The translations under genes were made by a program, and so were the position numbers. Shown here one piece after another: positions 11,196 through 22,366 of a stretch of 64,000 nt of DNA. Within the stretch, counting starts at the first letter, position 1. Every line of letters starts with the position of its first letter. Source of the DNA: Sphingobium cyanobacteriorum (GTDB taxonomy: Bacteria; Pseudomonadota; Alphaproteobacteria; Sphingomonadales; Sphingomonadaceae); the NCBI RefSeq assembly GCF_030580935.1, contig NZ_JAUQOM010000011.1, positions 1 to 64,000 on the forward strand, read 5' to 3'. Under the pieces are notes generated by a model. That model ran no database searches and was not told the origin of the DNA. It worked only from the letters and a program-made list of their open reading frames with translations.

Positions 11196-12491
11196 ATGAC
11201 CGACATCAGGCAAAGGCTGGACGAAGCCCCCATGGGCCGGCTCCAGGTCGCAGCGATCATCCTGTGCATCCTGCTGAACGCGCTCGACGGGTTCGACGTG
11301 CTGGCGATCAGCTTCGCCTCCCCCGGCATCGCGGCGGAATGGGGGATAGACCGTGCCCAGCTCGGCCTCGTCCTGTCGATGGAACTGATCGGCATGGCGG
11401 TGGGATCGGTGCTGCTTGGCAACCTTGCCGATCGCATCGGCCGCCGTCCGACGATCCTGGGCTGCCTGATCATCATGGCCGTCGGCATGGGCGCGGCGAC
11501 ACAGGCGTGGGGCGTTGTCTCCCTCTCGATCATCCGCCTCGCGACCGGCCTGGGCATCGGCGGGATGCTGGCCTGCACCAACGCCATGGTCGCCGAACTG
11601 GCCAACGCCCGGTCCCGCAGCCTGGCCGTTGCCATCATGGCGGCGGGCTATCCGGTCGGCGCGATACTGGGCGGCAGCGTGGCTTCGCATCTGCTGGTCG
11701 GCGGCGACTGGCGCGACATCTTCCTCTTCGGCGGCATCGTCACGGGCATCTTCCTGCCCATCGCGCTCTGGCTGCTGCCCGAATCGATCGGCTTCCTGTT
11801 GCAGAAACGCCCTGCCGACGCGCTGACCCGGATCAACCGCATCCTTGGCCGCATGGGCCATCTGCCCGTCCATGCCCTGCCGCCGCCGGACGAGGCCGCG
11901 CCCAAAGCCTCGTTCGCCGCCCTGTTCGCACCCGGCCTGGCGCGCACCACCATCCTGCTGACGCTCGCCTATTTCTGCCACATCATGACCTTCTATTTCA
12001 TTCTGAAATGGGTGCCAAAGATCGTCGTGGACATGGGCTTCGCGCCGTCGGCCGCGGGCGGCGTGCTGGTCTGGGCCAATGTCGGCGGGCTTCTCGGCTC
12101 CCTGATCCTGGGGGCATTGAGCTGGCGGCTGCCGGTGCGCGGGCTGGTGATGATCGCCATGGTCGCTTCCACCATCATGGTGACGCTCTTTGGCCAGGGG
12201 CAAACGACTCTGGCCGGCCTCAGCCTGGTCGCGGCCATGGTGGGCTTCTGCACCAATGCCGCCGTCGTCGGCCTCTACGCGCTGGTTGCCCAATCCTTCC
12301 CCACCGCGTTGCGCGCGGGGGGCACCGGCATCGTCATCGGCATCGGCCGGGGCGGCGCGGCGCTGGGACCGATCCTGGCCGGTTTCCTGTTCACGCTCGA
12401 CTTCGGCCTTCCGGCGGTGGCCCTCGTCATGGCGCTTGGCTCGCTGATCGGCGTGATCCTGCTGGCGATGCTGCGTCCCCGCCCCGCCTGA
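11196..12491 (+). CDS. MFS transporter, aromatic acid:H+ symporter family
   Basis: A 431-residue inner-membrane major facilitator protein with about 12 predicted transmembrane segments. The first helix carries the LDGFDV signature typical of aromatic acid:H+ symporters (PcaK, VanK and relatives). The loop between helices 2 and 3 has the DRIGRRP motif. As the last enzyme-like gene of the fer operon it probably imports a hydroxycinnamate, vanillate or 4-hydroxybenzoate. The exact substrate cannot be read from sequence. Confidence 0.88.
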   Translation: MTDIRQRLDEAPMGRLQVAAIILCILLNALDGFDVLAISFASPGIAAEWGIDRAQLGLVLSMELIGMAVGSVLLGNLADRIGRRPTILGCLIIMAVGMGAATQAWGVVSLSIIRLATGLGIGGMLACTNAMVAELANARSRSLAVAIMAAGYPVGAILGGSVASHLLVGGDWRDIFLFGGIVTGIFLPIALWLLPESIGFLLQKRPADALTRINRILGRMGHLPVHALPPPDEAAPKASFAALFAPGLARTTILLTLAYFCHIMTFYFILKWVPKIVVDMGFAPSAAGGVLVWANVGGLLGSLILGALSWRLPVRGLVMIAMVASTIMVTLFGQGQTTLAGLSLVAAMVGFCTNAAVVGLYALVAQSFPTALRAGGTGIVIGIGRGGAALGPILAGFLFTLDFGLPAVALVMALGSLIGVILLAMLRPRPA

Positions 12492-12537
12492 CATCTTGCC
12501 CATGGGTGCGGCCGGGCGCATAGATGGATGATCCATC

Positions 12538-13419
12538 ATGACGATCGCGCCCGTCCCCCGCTTCTACCTTTATGGCGAACCACAGCGCAGCGTGGCGGAG
12601 GGGTTCGTTCATGTCGAAAGCCTGGACGACCGATCCCGGCCCAGCGAATGGACGATCCGCCCGCATGTCCATCGCGATCTCAACCATATCATCCTGATCG
12701 CGCAAGGGGGTGGCGCGATGCAGGCAGAGGCGGCACAGGTCAGTTTTGCCGCTCCCTGCCTGCTGCTGATCCCGGCCGGCATCGTCCACGGCTTCACCTG
12801 GCACAGCGAATCCAGCGGCCATGTGACCACCATTGCGGACAGCTATCTGCGCCACCTGATCGTCCGTGACGCCGATCTCGCCCCGCTCTTCGCCCACCCC
12901 CATGCCGTCGCCCTGCCCCGTGAGGAAGGCGCTACCGCGCAAAGCATCATCGCCCGCATGGCGCAGGAACTGGGCTGGTCCGGCCCCGGCCAGCGCGCCG
13001 CCGTCGAATCCGCGCTCTTGTCACTCATGGTGCTTGCCCTGCGTCATGCGCCGCTGGCGCAGGCGACCCGGCCCGGCACCGCGCGCCAGGCCGCGCTCGT
13101 CGCCCGCCTGCGCGAACGGATCGAACAGCGGTTTCGTTTGCGGGAGCCGGTATCGGTCCATGCCCATGCCCTCGGCACCAGCCTGACCGCCCTGCGCCAG
13201 GCGTGCGCGCGCGTCGCGGGCAGTTCGCCCGCGCAGATGCTGGACGACCGCAGCCTGCTGGAGGCCCGCCGGCTCCTGCTCTATTCGCAAATGTCGGTGG
13301 CGCAGATCGCCTATGCCATCGGCTTTGAAGACCCGGCCTATTTCTCGCGCTTCTTCACCCGCCATGTCGGCCAGCCGCCCCGGACATATCGCGCGGTCCG
13401 CGAACGGCCCCAGCCATGA
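12538..13419 (+). CDS. AraC-family regulator with N-terminal cupin, PobR-like
   Basis: A 293-residue activator-type regulator. An N-terminal cupin sensor (about 20-110) shows RPHVHRDLNHIILI and LLIPAGIVHGFTW. A C-terminal double HTH of the AraC type covers about 190-285, ending in VAQIAYAIGFEDPAYFSRFF and HVGQPPRTYR. This architecture is that of PobR/HpaA-type regulators of 4-hydroxybenzoate or 4-hydroxyphenylacetate genes. It lies just downstream of the aromatic acid transporter and about 10 kb from pobA. Control of pobA is a reasonable guess; control of the transporter operon is the alternative. Confidence 0.82.
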   Translation: MTIAPVPRFYLYGEPQRSVAEGFVHVESLDDRSRPSEWTIRPHVHRDLNHIILIAQGGGAMQAEAAQVSFAAPCLLLIPAGIVHGFTWHSESSGHVTTIADSYLRHLIVRDADLAPLFAHPHAVALPREEGATAQSIIARMAQELGWSGPGQRAAVESALLSLMVLALRHAPLAQATRPGTARQAALVARLRERIEQRFRLREPVSVHAHALGTSLTALRQACARVAGSSPAQMLDDRSLLEARRLLLYSQMSVAQIAYAIGFEDPAYFSRFFTRHVGQPPRTYRAVRERPQP

Positions 13420-13613
13420 CCGATGAAATCCGCGATATTCTCGCCCGGCTGCAAGAACCCCGCGACAATATCGTCACCCGCGCCCGCCGCATGGTGGAAT
13501 GCCATGTCCCGCCCGAACGGCGCGGCCCCGGCTGGGACCGGCACTGGCGCGAACTGGAAGCCTATCTTGACCTGCCCGGCCATTGGTCGGCAAAGGACGG
13601 CGATGACTCGTGA
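13416..13613 (+). CDS. Small hypothetical protein
   Basis: A 65-residue acidic/basic mixed protein without signal peptide or membrane segment. Its ATG overlaps the stop of the AraC-type regulator gene (ATGA), which argues that it is really translated. It is Trp/Arg-rich near the middle (GPGWDRHWRELEAYLDL). I do not recognise a family. It is followed, with an 11-base overlap, by another small gene, and the pair may form a complex. Confidence 0.55.
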   Translation: MTDEIRDILARLQEPRDNIVTRARRMVECHVPPERRGPGWDRHWRELEAYLDLPGHWSAKDGDDS

Positions 13614-13830
13614 GATGATGAACGACCTTATGGTGGCCCGGCTGCTGCGCGACCATGGCAGGAGCAAGCATCACTGGCGCAAGGTGATCGGCCCGATCCG
13701 CCTCTATGCCCGCGACACCCATCCCCATTGCAACTGGACGCTGACACCCACGGGCGACATGCGCGACGTGGCCCTGATCGAAAATCTGCTCGACGACCTG
13801 CGCATGGCCCACCCGCTGCTGACCGCCTGA
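13603..13830 (+). CDS. Small hypothetical protein
   Basis: A 75-residue protein whose ATG overlaps the end of the preceding 65-residue gene and has an AAAGGA Shine-Dalgarno sequence six bases upstream. The sequence is basic at the N-terminus (DHGRSKHHWRKVIG), then TPTGDMRDVALIENLLDDLRMAHPLL. No membrane segment is seen and the family is not recognised. The overlap with its partner and with the regulator gene suggests one transcript ending at the hairpin at 13839-13870. Confidence 0.55.
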   Translation: MTREMMNDLMVARLLRDHGRSKHHWRKVIGPIRLYARDTHPHCNWTLTPTGDMRDVALIENLLDDLRMAHPLLTA

Positions 13831-13838
13831 CGGCAATG

Positions 13839-13870
13839 AAGGACGCAGCCGGTTTGACGGCCACGTCCTT
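13839..13870. terminator. Bidirectional hairpin between convergent genes
   Basis: AAGGACG-CA-GCCG, a loop of GTTTGA, then CGGC-CA-CGTCCTT forms an interrupted 11-bp stem between the rightward small genes and leftward ligC. Position between convergent transcripts fits a shared terminator. There is no long T-run, so termination may be inefficient or Rho-assisted. Confidence 0.55.
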
Positions 13871-13891
13871 CCCTGCGACCCCGAAGGGATG

Positions 13892-14833
13892 TCAATCCGC
13901 CAGTTGGGTTTCCAGTTCACCCAGCACGCGATAGCAATCGAACACCTTGGCGACGCTGCTGTTGGGTTCGCGGCCTTCGCGAATGGCGCTGATGAATTCG
14001 CGGTCCTGCAATTCGATGCCGTTCATCGACACCGCCACCTGGCTGACGTCGATCGGCTCCTCCCTGCCGTTCACCAGATCGTCGTAGCGCGCGATATAGG
14101 TGTCGCTGTCGCCGATATAGCGGAAGAAGGTGCCAAGCGGCCCGTCATTGTTGAACGACAGCGACAGGGTGCAGATCGCGCCCGTCTCGCTCTTCAACTG
14201 GATCGACATGTCCATCGCGATGCCAAGCTCCGGGTGGATCGGTCCCTGCATCGCGTGCGCCGACACGATCCGGCCCGCCTGATAGGCGAACAGGTCGACC
14301 GTATGCGCGGCATGGTGCCACAACAGATGGTCGGTCCAGGACCGCGGCTCGCCCTTCGCATTGATATTCTTGCGACGGAAGAAATAGGTCTGCACGTCCA
14401 TCTGGCTGATGTTGAATGCCCCCGCCTTGATGCGGTTATGGACATATTGGTGCGACGGGTTGAAGCGCCGGGTATGGCCGACCATGCAGACAAGGCCCGT
14501 TTCCTTCTGCTTGGCCAGCACCGCCTGCGCATCGGCCCAGCTATCGGCCAGCGGGATTTCCACCTCGACATGCTTGCCCGCATCCATGCAGGCGATCGCC
14601 TGGGCCGCGTGCATCTGCGTCGGCGTGCACAGGATCACCGCGTCGACATCATCGCGGGCCAGCGTTTCGTTCAGGTCGGTCGTGACATGGCCGATGCCAT
14701 ATTTCTCCGCGACCTTCTTCGTCGCGTCCAGTTCGCGGCCGATAATCGATGTGACGGTCACGCCGTCGATATTCTTCAGGCCATCAAGATGCTTTTCGCC
14801 AAAGGCGCCGGCACCGGCCAGGGCTATACGCAT
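13892..14833 (-). CDS. ligC: 4-carboxy-2-hydroxymuconate-6-semialdehyde dehydrogenase
   Basis: A 313-residue Gfo/Idh/MocA-family NADP-dependent dehydrogenase. It oxidises the ring-cleavage product CHMS (as its hemiacetal) to 2-pyrone-4,6-dicarboxylate. The Rossmann motif GAGAFGEKH is at 7-15, and the family motif around VEVEIPLADS contains the usual E-x-P-like element. The C-terminal half has HLLWHHAAHTVDLFAYQ. Length matches SYK-6 LigC (315 residues). It is the last gene of the minus-strand ligJ-ligA-ligB-ligC run, separated from ligB by about 80 bases that contain a small GC hairpin. Confidence 0.95.
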   Translation of the reverse strand: MRIALAGAGAFGEKHLDGLKNIDGVTVTSIIGRELDATKKVAEKYGIGHVTTDLNETLARDDVDAVILCTPTQMHAAQAIACMDAGKHVEVEIPLADSWADAQAVLAKQKETGLVCMVGHTRRFNPSHQYVHNRIKAGAFNISQMDVQTYFFRRKNINAKGEPRSWTDHLLWHHAAHTVDLFAYQAGRIVSAHAMQGPIHPELGIAMDMSIQLKSETGAICTLSLSFNNDGPLGTFFRYIGDSDTYIARYDDLVNGREEPIDVSQVAVSMNGIELQDREFISAIREGREPNSSVAKVFDCYRVLGELETQLAD

Positions 14834-14855
14834 GGGAAACTCCGTACTTTAAGCG

Positions 14856-14873
14856 CCTCCCTTTCAGGGGAGG
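14856..14873. repeat. Short GC hairpin between ligB and ligC
   Basis: CCTCCC (14856-14861) pairs with GGGAGG (14868-14873) around a six-base loop. This kind of short CCTCCC/GGGAGG palindrome is common between genes in sphingomonads. It could moderate ligC expression relative to ligAB. Confidence 0.4.
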
Positions 14874-14914
14874 GGTCGGGGTTGGGAAGGCAAGCCAGGG
14901 CTCGCCATGATGGA

Positions 14915-16262
<1,348 letters not shown>

Positions 16263-16266
<4 letters not shown>

Positions 16267-17288
16267 AGTCCCCTCTCCTTCAATCGGGCGTCGAGCCGGG
16301 GAAAGACGCGGCGGGCATTGCCTTCGAAAATCGCGGCACGCTCGGCCTCGCTGATGTCCAGCGCATCGACATAGCGTTTGGTGTCGTCGAAATAGTGGCC
16401 CGTGGTCGGGTCGATCCCGCGCACCGCGCCGACCATTTCCGACCCGAACAGGATATTCTTGTTGTCGATCACGTCGGCCAGCAGGTTCACGCCCGGCTGG
16501 TGATAGACGCAGGTGTCGAAGAAGATGTTGTTCATCAGATGCGTCGACAGGTCGGGCTTCTTGAGCATGTCAGCCAGGCCCCGATAGCGTCCCCAATGAT
16601 AGGGCACCGCGCCGCCGCCATGCGGGATGATGAATTTGAGGGTCGGGAAATCGGCGAACAGGTCGCCTTCCAGCAACTGCATGAAGGCGATGGTGTCGGC
16701 CGCGATATAATAGCCCCCCGTCGCGTGCATCGCCGGATTGCAGCTCCCCGACACATGGATCATCGCCGGCACGTCCAGCTCGACCATCTTTTCGTAGAAG
16801 GGATACCAGTAGCGGTCGGTCAGCGGCGGATGGGTGAAATGCCCGCCGCCCGGATCGGGATTGAGGTTGCAGCCGATAAAGCCCAGTTCGGTGACGCAGC
16901 GTTCCAGTTCGGCGATGCTGTTCGTCATGTCGGCCTTGGGCGACTGGGGCAACATGCACACGCCGACGAAGGTTTCGGGAAACAGGCCCACGACCCGCGC
17001 GATCAGGTCGTTGCAGCGGATCGCCCATTCCCTGGCCATCGCCTCGTCGCCGACATGCGGGGCCATCGCCGATGCGCGCGGCGAAAAGATCGTCAGGTCC
17101 GCGCCGCGCTCCTTGATCAGGCGCAACTGGTTCGCCTCGATCGTCTCGCGAATGTCCGCGTCGCTGATATCGGGATAGGGCGGGCACGGCGTCCCGGCCT
17201 TGAACGCCGCCTTCTGGGCCTCGCGCCAGGCGTCATGCCCCCTGGGCAACACCGTATAGTGGCCATGGCAATCGATAATCAGGCTCAT
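16263..17288 (-). CDS. ligJ: 4-oxalomesaconate hydratase
   Basis: A 341-residue amidohydrolase-superfamily (ACMSD-like) metal enzyme that adds water to 4-oxalomesaconate, giving 4-carboxy-4-hydroxy-2-oxoadipate. The N-terminal metal motif is DCHGHY (residues 6-11), a second His lies in PAMIHVSGSCN, and the C-terminal part has FIIPHGGGAVPYHWGR with further metal-site histidines. Length equals SYK-6 LigJ. It is immediately upstream of and overlapping ligA, as in the SYK-6 ligJABC operon. Confidence 0.95.
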
Positions 17289-17316
17289 CCGCGCTTATCT
17301 CCAAACATTTATCGTC

Positions 17317-17336
17317 ACCCCAGCGCAGGCTGGGGT
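17317..17336. repeat. Palindromic intergenic repeat
   Basis: ACCCCAGC-GCAG-GCTGGGGT is a perfect 8-bp stem with a 4-base loop in the gap between ligJ and the upstream oxidoreductase gene. The flanking words (CGTCA before, CTCAGG after) resemble the dispersed intergenic palindromes common in sphingomonad genomes. It may act as a processing or stabilising element in the polycistronic lig message. Confidence 0.6.
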
Positions 17337-17352
17337 CTCAGGCGAAGGCGCA

Positions 17353-18261
17353 CTACGCCCGCCCCAAAAACCCCATCACTCCCGCCTTCGCGGAAGCGTC
17401 GTCGGAAGCAATCACCCCGATCTTCGCCCCCAGCCCCTCCGGCACCGCCTTCACCCCCAGCGCGCCGATCGCCCGCTGCCGCGCGACCGTGCCGCGCGTC
17501 ATCGCAGCGCCCGTGCCCAGCCCTTCCAGCGTCCTGACCACTTCCTCCATCTCGGCCGCGCGGCGCGTGCCATGCACCAGCATCCGGTCCAGATTATAGT
17601 CCGCCCGCGCATCCCAGGGCTGCGCCTTCTCGCTCGCGTCGAGCGAGGCCAGCACTTCGTCCAGCACGTCCGCCTGCGCCGCCGCCAGCACGCATTCGGC
17701 GGTCAGCGCCTCGATCCCCTTGACCATGACCGACCGGATCATCTTGATCGACGATGCCCGCCCCACGTCCGCACCGACAACGCGCATCCTGGCAAAGCCC
17801 AGCGCCCGCAACCGCGCCTCTGCCAACTGCGCCTTTTCGCCGCTCAGCAGCAACGGCACGTTCAGCCGCGCGGGATCGACCGGCGCCATCACCGCGCCAT
17901 CCACATAATGGCCGCCCGCCGCCTCGATCGCCCGCGCCGCCGCCTGCTTGGTCTGCGGCGCGACGCTGTTCATGTCGCAAAAGAGCGCGCCCGGCGTCAT
18001 CAGCGCCGCCGCCGCTTCCGCCACGGCCAGCGCCTGATCGGCCGTCACCAGCGACAGGACCAGGTCCACACCGTCCAGCGCATCTTCCATGAATCGCGCC
18101 GGCAGCACGCCCGCCTGCGCATAGGCTGCCAGCATGGCGTCACGCGTCGTCGCGCCGTCCGTCTTGGCATCATAGACATGGGCCGCCGCCGCCCAGTCCC
18201 CCGCCAGGGCAAAGGTGGATCCTGCTTCGCCGAACCCGATCAGACCAACTTCCTGCTCCAT
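17353..18261 (-). CDS. NAD(P)-dependent oxidoreductase, DUF1932 type
   Basis: A 302-residue protein of the 6-phosphogluconate/3-hydroxyisobutyrate dehydrogenase superfamily. The N-terminal Rossmann motif is GFGEAGS near residues 9-15. The middle contains DGAVMAPV, the substrate-binding motif region, and SSIKMIRSVMVKG, with the likely catalytic lysine. The C-terminal helical domain looks like DUF1932. It lies between ligR and ligJ on the same strand. Its reaction is unknown; it may act on a pathway keto-acid such as 4-carboxy-4-hydroxy-2-oxoadipate or a side product. A longer in-frame extension (to 18618) overlaps ligR and is unlikely. Confidence 0.82.
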   Translation of the reverse strand: MEQEVGLIGFGEAGSTFALAGDWAAAAHVYDAKTDGATTRDAMLAAYAQAGVLPARFMEDALDGVDLVLSLVTADQALAVAEAAAALMTPGALFCDMNSVAPQTKQAAARAIEAAGGHYVDGAVMAPVDPARLNVPLLLSGEKAQLAEARLRALGFARMRVVGADVGRASSIKMIRSVMVKGIEALTAECVLAAAQADVLDEVLASLDASEKAQPWDARADYNLDRMLVHGTRRAAEMEEVVRTLEGLGTGAAMTRGTVARQRAIGALGVKAVPEGLGAKIGVIASDDASAKAGVMGFLGRA

Positions 18262-18326
18262 GACGATCAGCGATGGCCCATGGGGTCGCGAACGGCCAAT
18301 CGAATCCGCCACGCCATCATAAGAAT

Positions 18327-19478
18327 TTACGAAGTCATCTTGCCGGCGGCGACTTCCACGGCGGCCATGAACTGCTGCTGCAATCGGGTCGGACGCCAGT
18401 CCGCGCGGGTCGTCAGCCCGATCGTGCGGCTGATCGCCCCCGGTGCCGGTCCGATATCGGCCAGCAACCCCGCCTCCAGCTCCAATGCCAACTGGTCGTG
18501 CGACAATAATGTCAGATAATCCCCACCGACCAGCAATTGCCGGATCGTCATCACCGATCCGCACTCGATCGGGACGACGGGCAGGTCGCCGCCCAGTTCG
18601 GCGAACATCGTCCGCCACAATTGCCGCAACGGCGTGCCCTCCGGCGGCAATATCCAGGGAAAGCGGCGCAGCGCGTCGGCATCCCAGCCCTTTTCCAGCG
18701 GATGGCCACGCCGCGCCAATATGGTCGGCCGGTCCTCGAACAACGGCATCTGGCGCAGGTCCAGCACCATTGCCGGATCGCGCAGGGCCCCGATCATCAG
18801 GTCGATTTCGCCATCGCGCAACGGCCCTGCCAGTTCTGCATGGGCCCCTTCATGCACCGATATGTCGACATGCGGGAAATCCGACCGGAACCGGGCAATC
18901 GCTTCGGGCAGCAGCCGCGCGCGCGACAGCGGCATCGCGCCCACCATGATGCGCCCGCCCTCTTCCCCCTTCAGGTCGGCCAGATCCGCCAGCCCCTGCC
19001 GCAACTCCGCCAGCGCCAGCCGCAACCGCTGCGCCAGCGCGATGCCGGCCCTGGTCAGCGCCACCCCCCTGCCCCGCCGGTCGACCAGCCGGCTGCCCAC
19101 CGCCAGCCCCAGGTCGCCCACGGCCCGGTGCAGCGACGGTTCGGCCACCCCGGTCGCGGCCGCCGCCGCCGCATAGCTGCCTGCCCGCGCCAGCGCCACG
19201 AAAGCGCGCATCTGCGCCGCCGTCACCCGGTTGCTGCCGATCAGGCGCAGGGCGACATCGATCCGGGGCTTCAACCGCATCGCCGCCTCCAGCGCCGCCA
19301 TCCCGCCTGGTTGCCGCTCGAACAGGCGCACGCCCAGTTGGGCCTCCAGCTTGGCGATGCCCTGTGTCACCGCCGGCTGGGTCAGGTTGACCGTGCGTGC
19401 CGCCAGGCTGACGCTCCCCTGGTCGACGATGGCGGCCATGGCGGCCAGATGACGGATATTGAACTGGTCAGGCTGCAT
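18327..19478 (-). CDS. ligR: LysR-type regulator of the lig genes, with two HTH regions
   Basis: A 383-residue LysR regulator, about 80 residues longer than usual. Two LysR-type HTH segments are visible in tandem: residues 6-60 ([19 protein letters not shown]) and about 87-145 ([19 protein letters not shown], then RGVALTRAG). The effector-binding domain follows from about 170. In SYK-6, LigR is an LTTR that activates the ligJABC and ligK operons in response to protocatechuate or gallate. Here it lies between those two blocks, divergent from ligK and upstream of ligJ, so the same role is expected. The duplicated HTH is unusual. Confidence 0.88.
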   Translation of the reverse strand: MQPDQFNIRHLAAMAAIVDQGSVSLAARTVNLTQPAVTQGIAKLEAQLGVRLFERQPGGMAALEAAMRLKPRIDVALRLIGSNRVTAAQMRAFVALARAGSYAAAAAATGVAEPSLHRAVGDLGLAVGSRLVDRRGRGVALTRAGIALAQRLRLALAELRQGLADLADLKGEEGGRIMVGAMPLSRARLLPEAIARFRSDFPHVDISVHEGAHAELAGPLRDGEIDLMIGALRDPAMVLDLRQMPLFEDRPTILARRGHPLEKGWDADALRRFPWILPPEGTPLRQLWRTMFAELGGDLPVVPIECGSVMTIRQLLVGGDYLTLLSHDQLALELEAGLLADIGPAPGAISRTIGLTTRADWRPTRLQQQFMAAVEVAAGKMTS

Positions 19479-19581
19479 GATTGATGATTATCAAAATTTA
19501 ATGCCTCTGCGCCAGTTCGCATTTGAGCATGATGTCATAGCTGTTCATGTCGTTGTCCATCTTGGGAGAAGGAGCAGTTTC
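19479..19581. promoter_or_regulatory. ligR-ligK divergent promoter with LTTR box
   Basis: The AT-rich 103-base gap between ligR and ligK holds TTGAT-GATT-ATCAA (19481-19494), a dyad that also fits the LysR T-N11-A rule (T19482 to A19494), only three bases upstream of the ligR start codon. This is a natural LigR autoregulatory and activation site. The ligK Shine-Dalgarno GAGAAGGAG is at 19566-19574. Confidence 0.55.
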
Positions 19582-20256
19582 ATGTCCGGCATCGTCGTCC
19601 AGAATATCGAACGGGCGGACCTCGCCGTCGTCGACGGCCTTGCCCGCTGCGGCGTCGCCACCGTCCATGAAGCGCAGGGCCGCACCGGCCTGCTCGCCGC
19701 CTATATGCGGCCGATCTACAACGGCGCCCGCATCGCCGGCAATGCCGTCACCATCTCCGCCGCGCCCGGCGACAACTGGATGGTCCATGTCGCGATCGAA
19801 CAACTCAAGGAAGGCGACATCCTGGTCCTCGCCCCCACCAGCCCCTGTACCGACGGCTATTTCGGCGACCTTCTCGCCACCTCGGCCCAGGCGCGCGGCT
19901 GTCGCGGCCTCATCATCGACGCGGGCGTGCGCGACGTGCGCGACCTGACGCAAATGCACTTCCCGGTCTGGTCGAAGGCGGTCCATGCCCAGGGCACGGT
20001 CAAGAACACGATCGGATCGGTCAACGTGCCCGTCATCTGCGCCCATGCGCTGGTCAATCCGGGCGACGTGATCATCGCGGACGATGACGGCGTGTGCGTC
20101 GTCCCCCGCGCTGATGCTGCCGCCGTGCTGGAAAAGGCGCAGGCCCGCGAAGCCGCCGAAGAAGCCAAGCGCGTCCGCCTGGCCGCGGGCGAACTCGGCC
20201 TCGACATCTACAACATGCGCCCGCGCCTCGCAGAAATGGGCCTGAAATATGTGTGA
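19582..20256 (+). CDS. ligK: 4-carboxy-4-hydroxy-2-oxoadipate aldolase
   Basis: A protein of about 224 residues of the RraA/HMG aldolase fold that cleaves 4-carboxy-4-hydroxy-2-oxoadipate to pyruvate and oxaloacetate, the final step of the 4,5-pathway. Key segments: [14 protein letters not shown] near the N-terminus, [13 protein letters not shown] in the middle, and [28 protein letters not shown], which carries the metal/substrate Arg-Asp pair of this class. ATG 19582 is chosen because GAGAAGGAG lies upstream and it reproduces family length (about 228 in SYK-6). The longer frame would run into ligR. Confidence 0.94.
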   Translation: MSGIVVQNIERADLAVVDGLARCGVATVHEAQGRTGLLAAYMRPIYNGARIAGNAVTISAAPGDNWMVHVAIEQLKEGDILVLAPTSPCTDGYFGDLLATSAQARGCRGLIIDAGVRDVRDLTQMHFPVWSKAVHAQGTVKNTIGSVNVPVICAHALVNPGDVIIADDDGVCVVPRADAAAVLEKAQAREAAEEAKRVRLAAGELGLDIYNMRPRLAEMGLKYV

Positions 20257-20275
20257 ATCACGTCTCCCTCTCCGG

Positions 20276-20331
20276 TTGGGTTCGCGCTTGTCGGGAACCC
20301 AGCACGCCATTCTCGACAAGCGCGAACCCAA
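20276..20331. repeat. Long perfect hairpin between ligK and ligU
   Basis: TTGGGTTCGCGCTTGTCG (20276-20293) is exactly mirrored by CGACAAGCGCGAACCCAA (20314-20331) around a 20-base loop. The ligU Shine-Dalgarno GGAGG begins two bases after the 3' arm. The arms resemble dispersed sphingomonad palindromes. Its position could reduce read-through to ligU or limit access to the ligU ribosome-binding site. Confidence 0.75.
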
Positions 20332-20343
20332 CGGAGGTGGGAA

Positions 20344-22295
<1,952 letters not shown>

Positions 22296-22313
22296 TCGCC
22301 CGGTTGCCATGCC

Positions 22314-22360
22314 GGCAAAAGCGCCGCCGCCCCGGCCCATGACAAGGCGGCGCTTTTGCC
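22314..22360. terminator. Bidirectional terminator after ligI
   Basis: GGCAAAAGCGCCGCC (22314-22328) pairs perfectly with GGCGGCGCTTTTGCC (22346-22360), a 15-bp stem with a 17-base loop. It lies between the convergent ligI and LysR genes. A/T-runs inside the stem give each strand a short U-stretch, fitting a shared intrinsic terminator. Confidence 0.85.
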
Positions 22361-22366
22361 CGGCCC

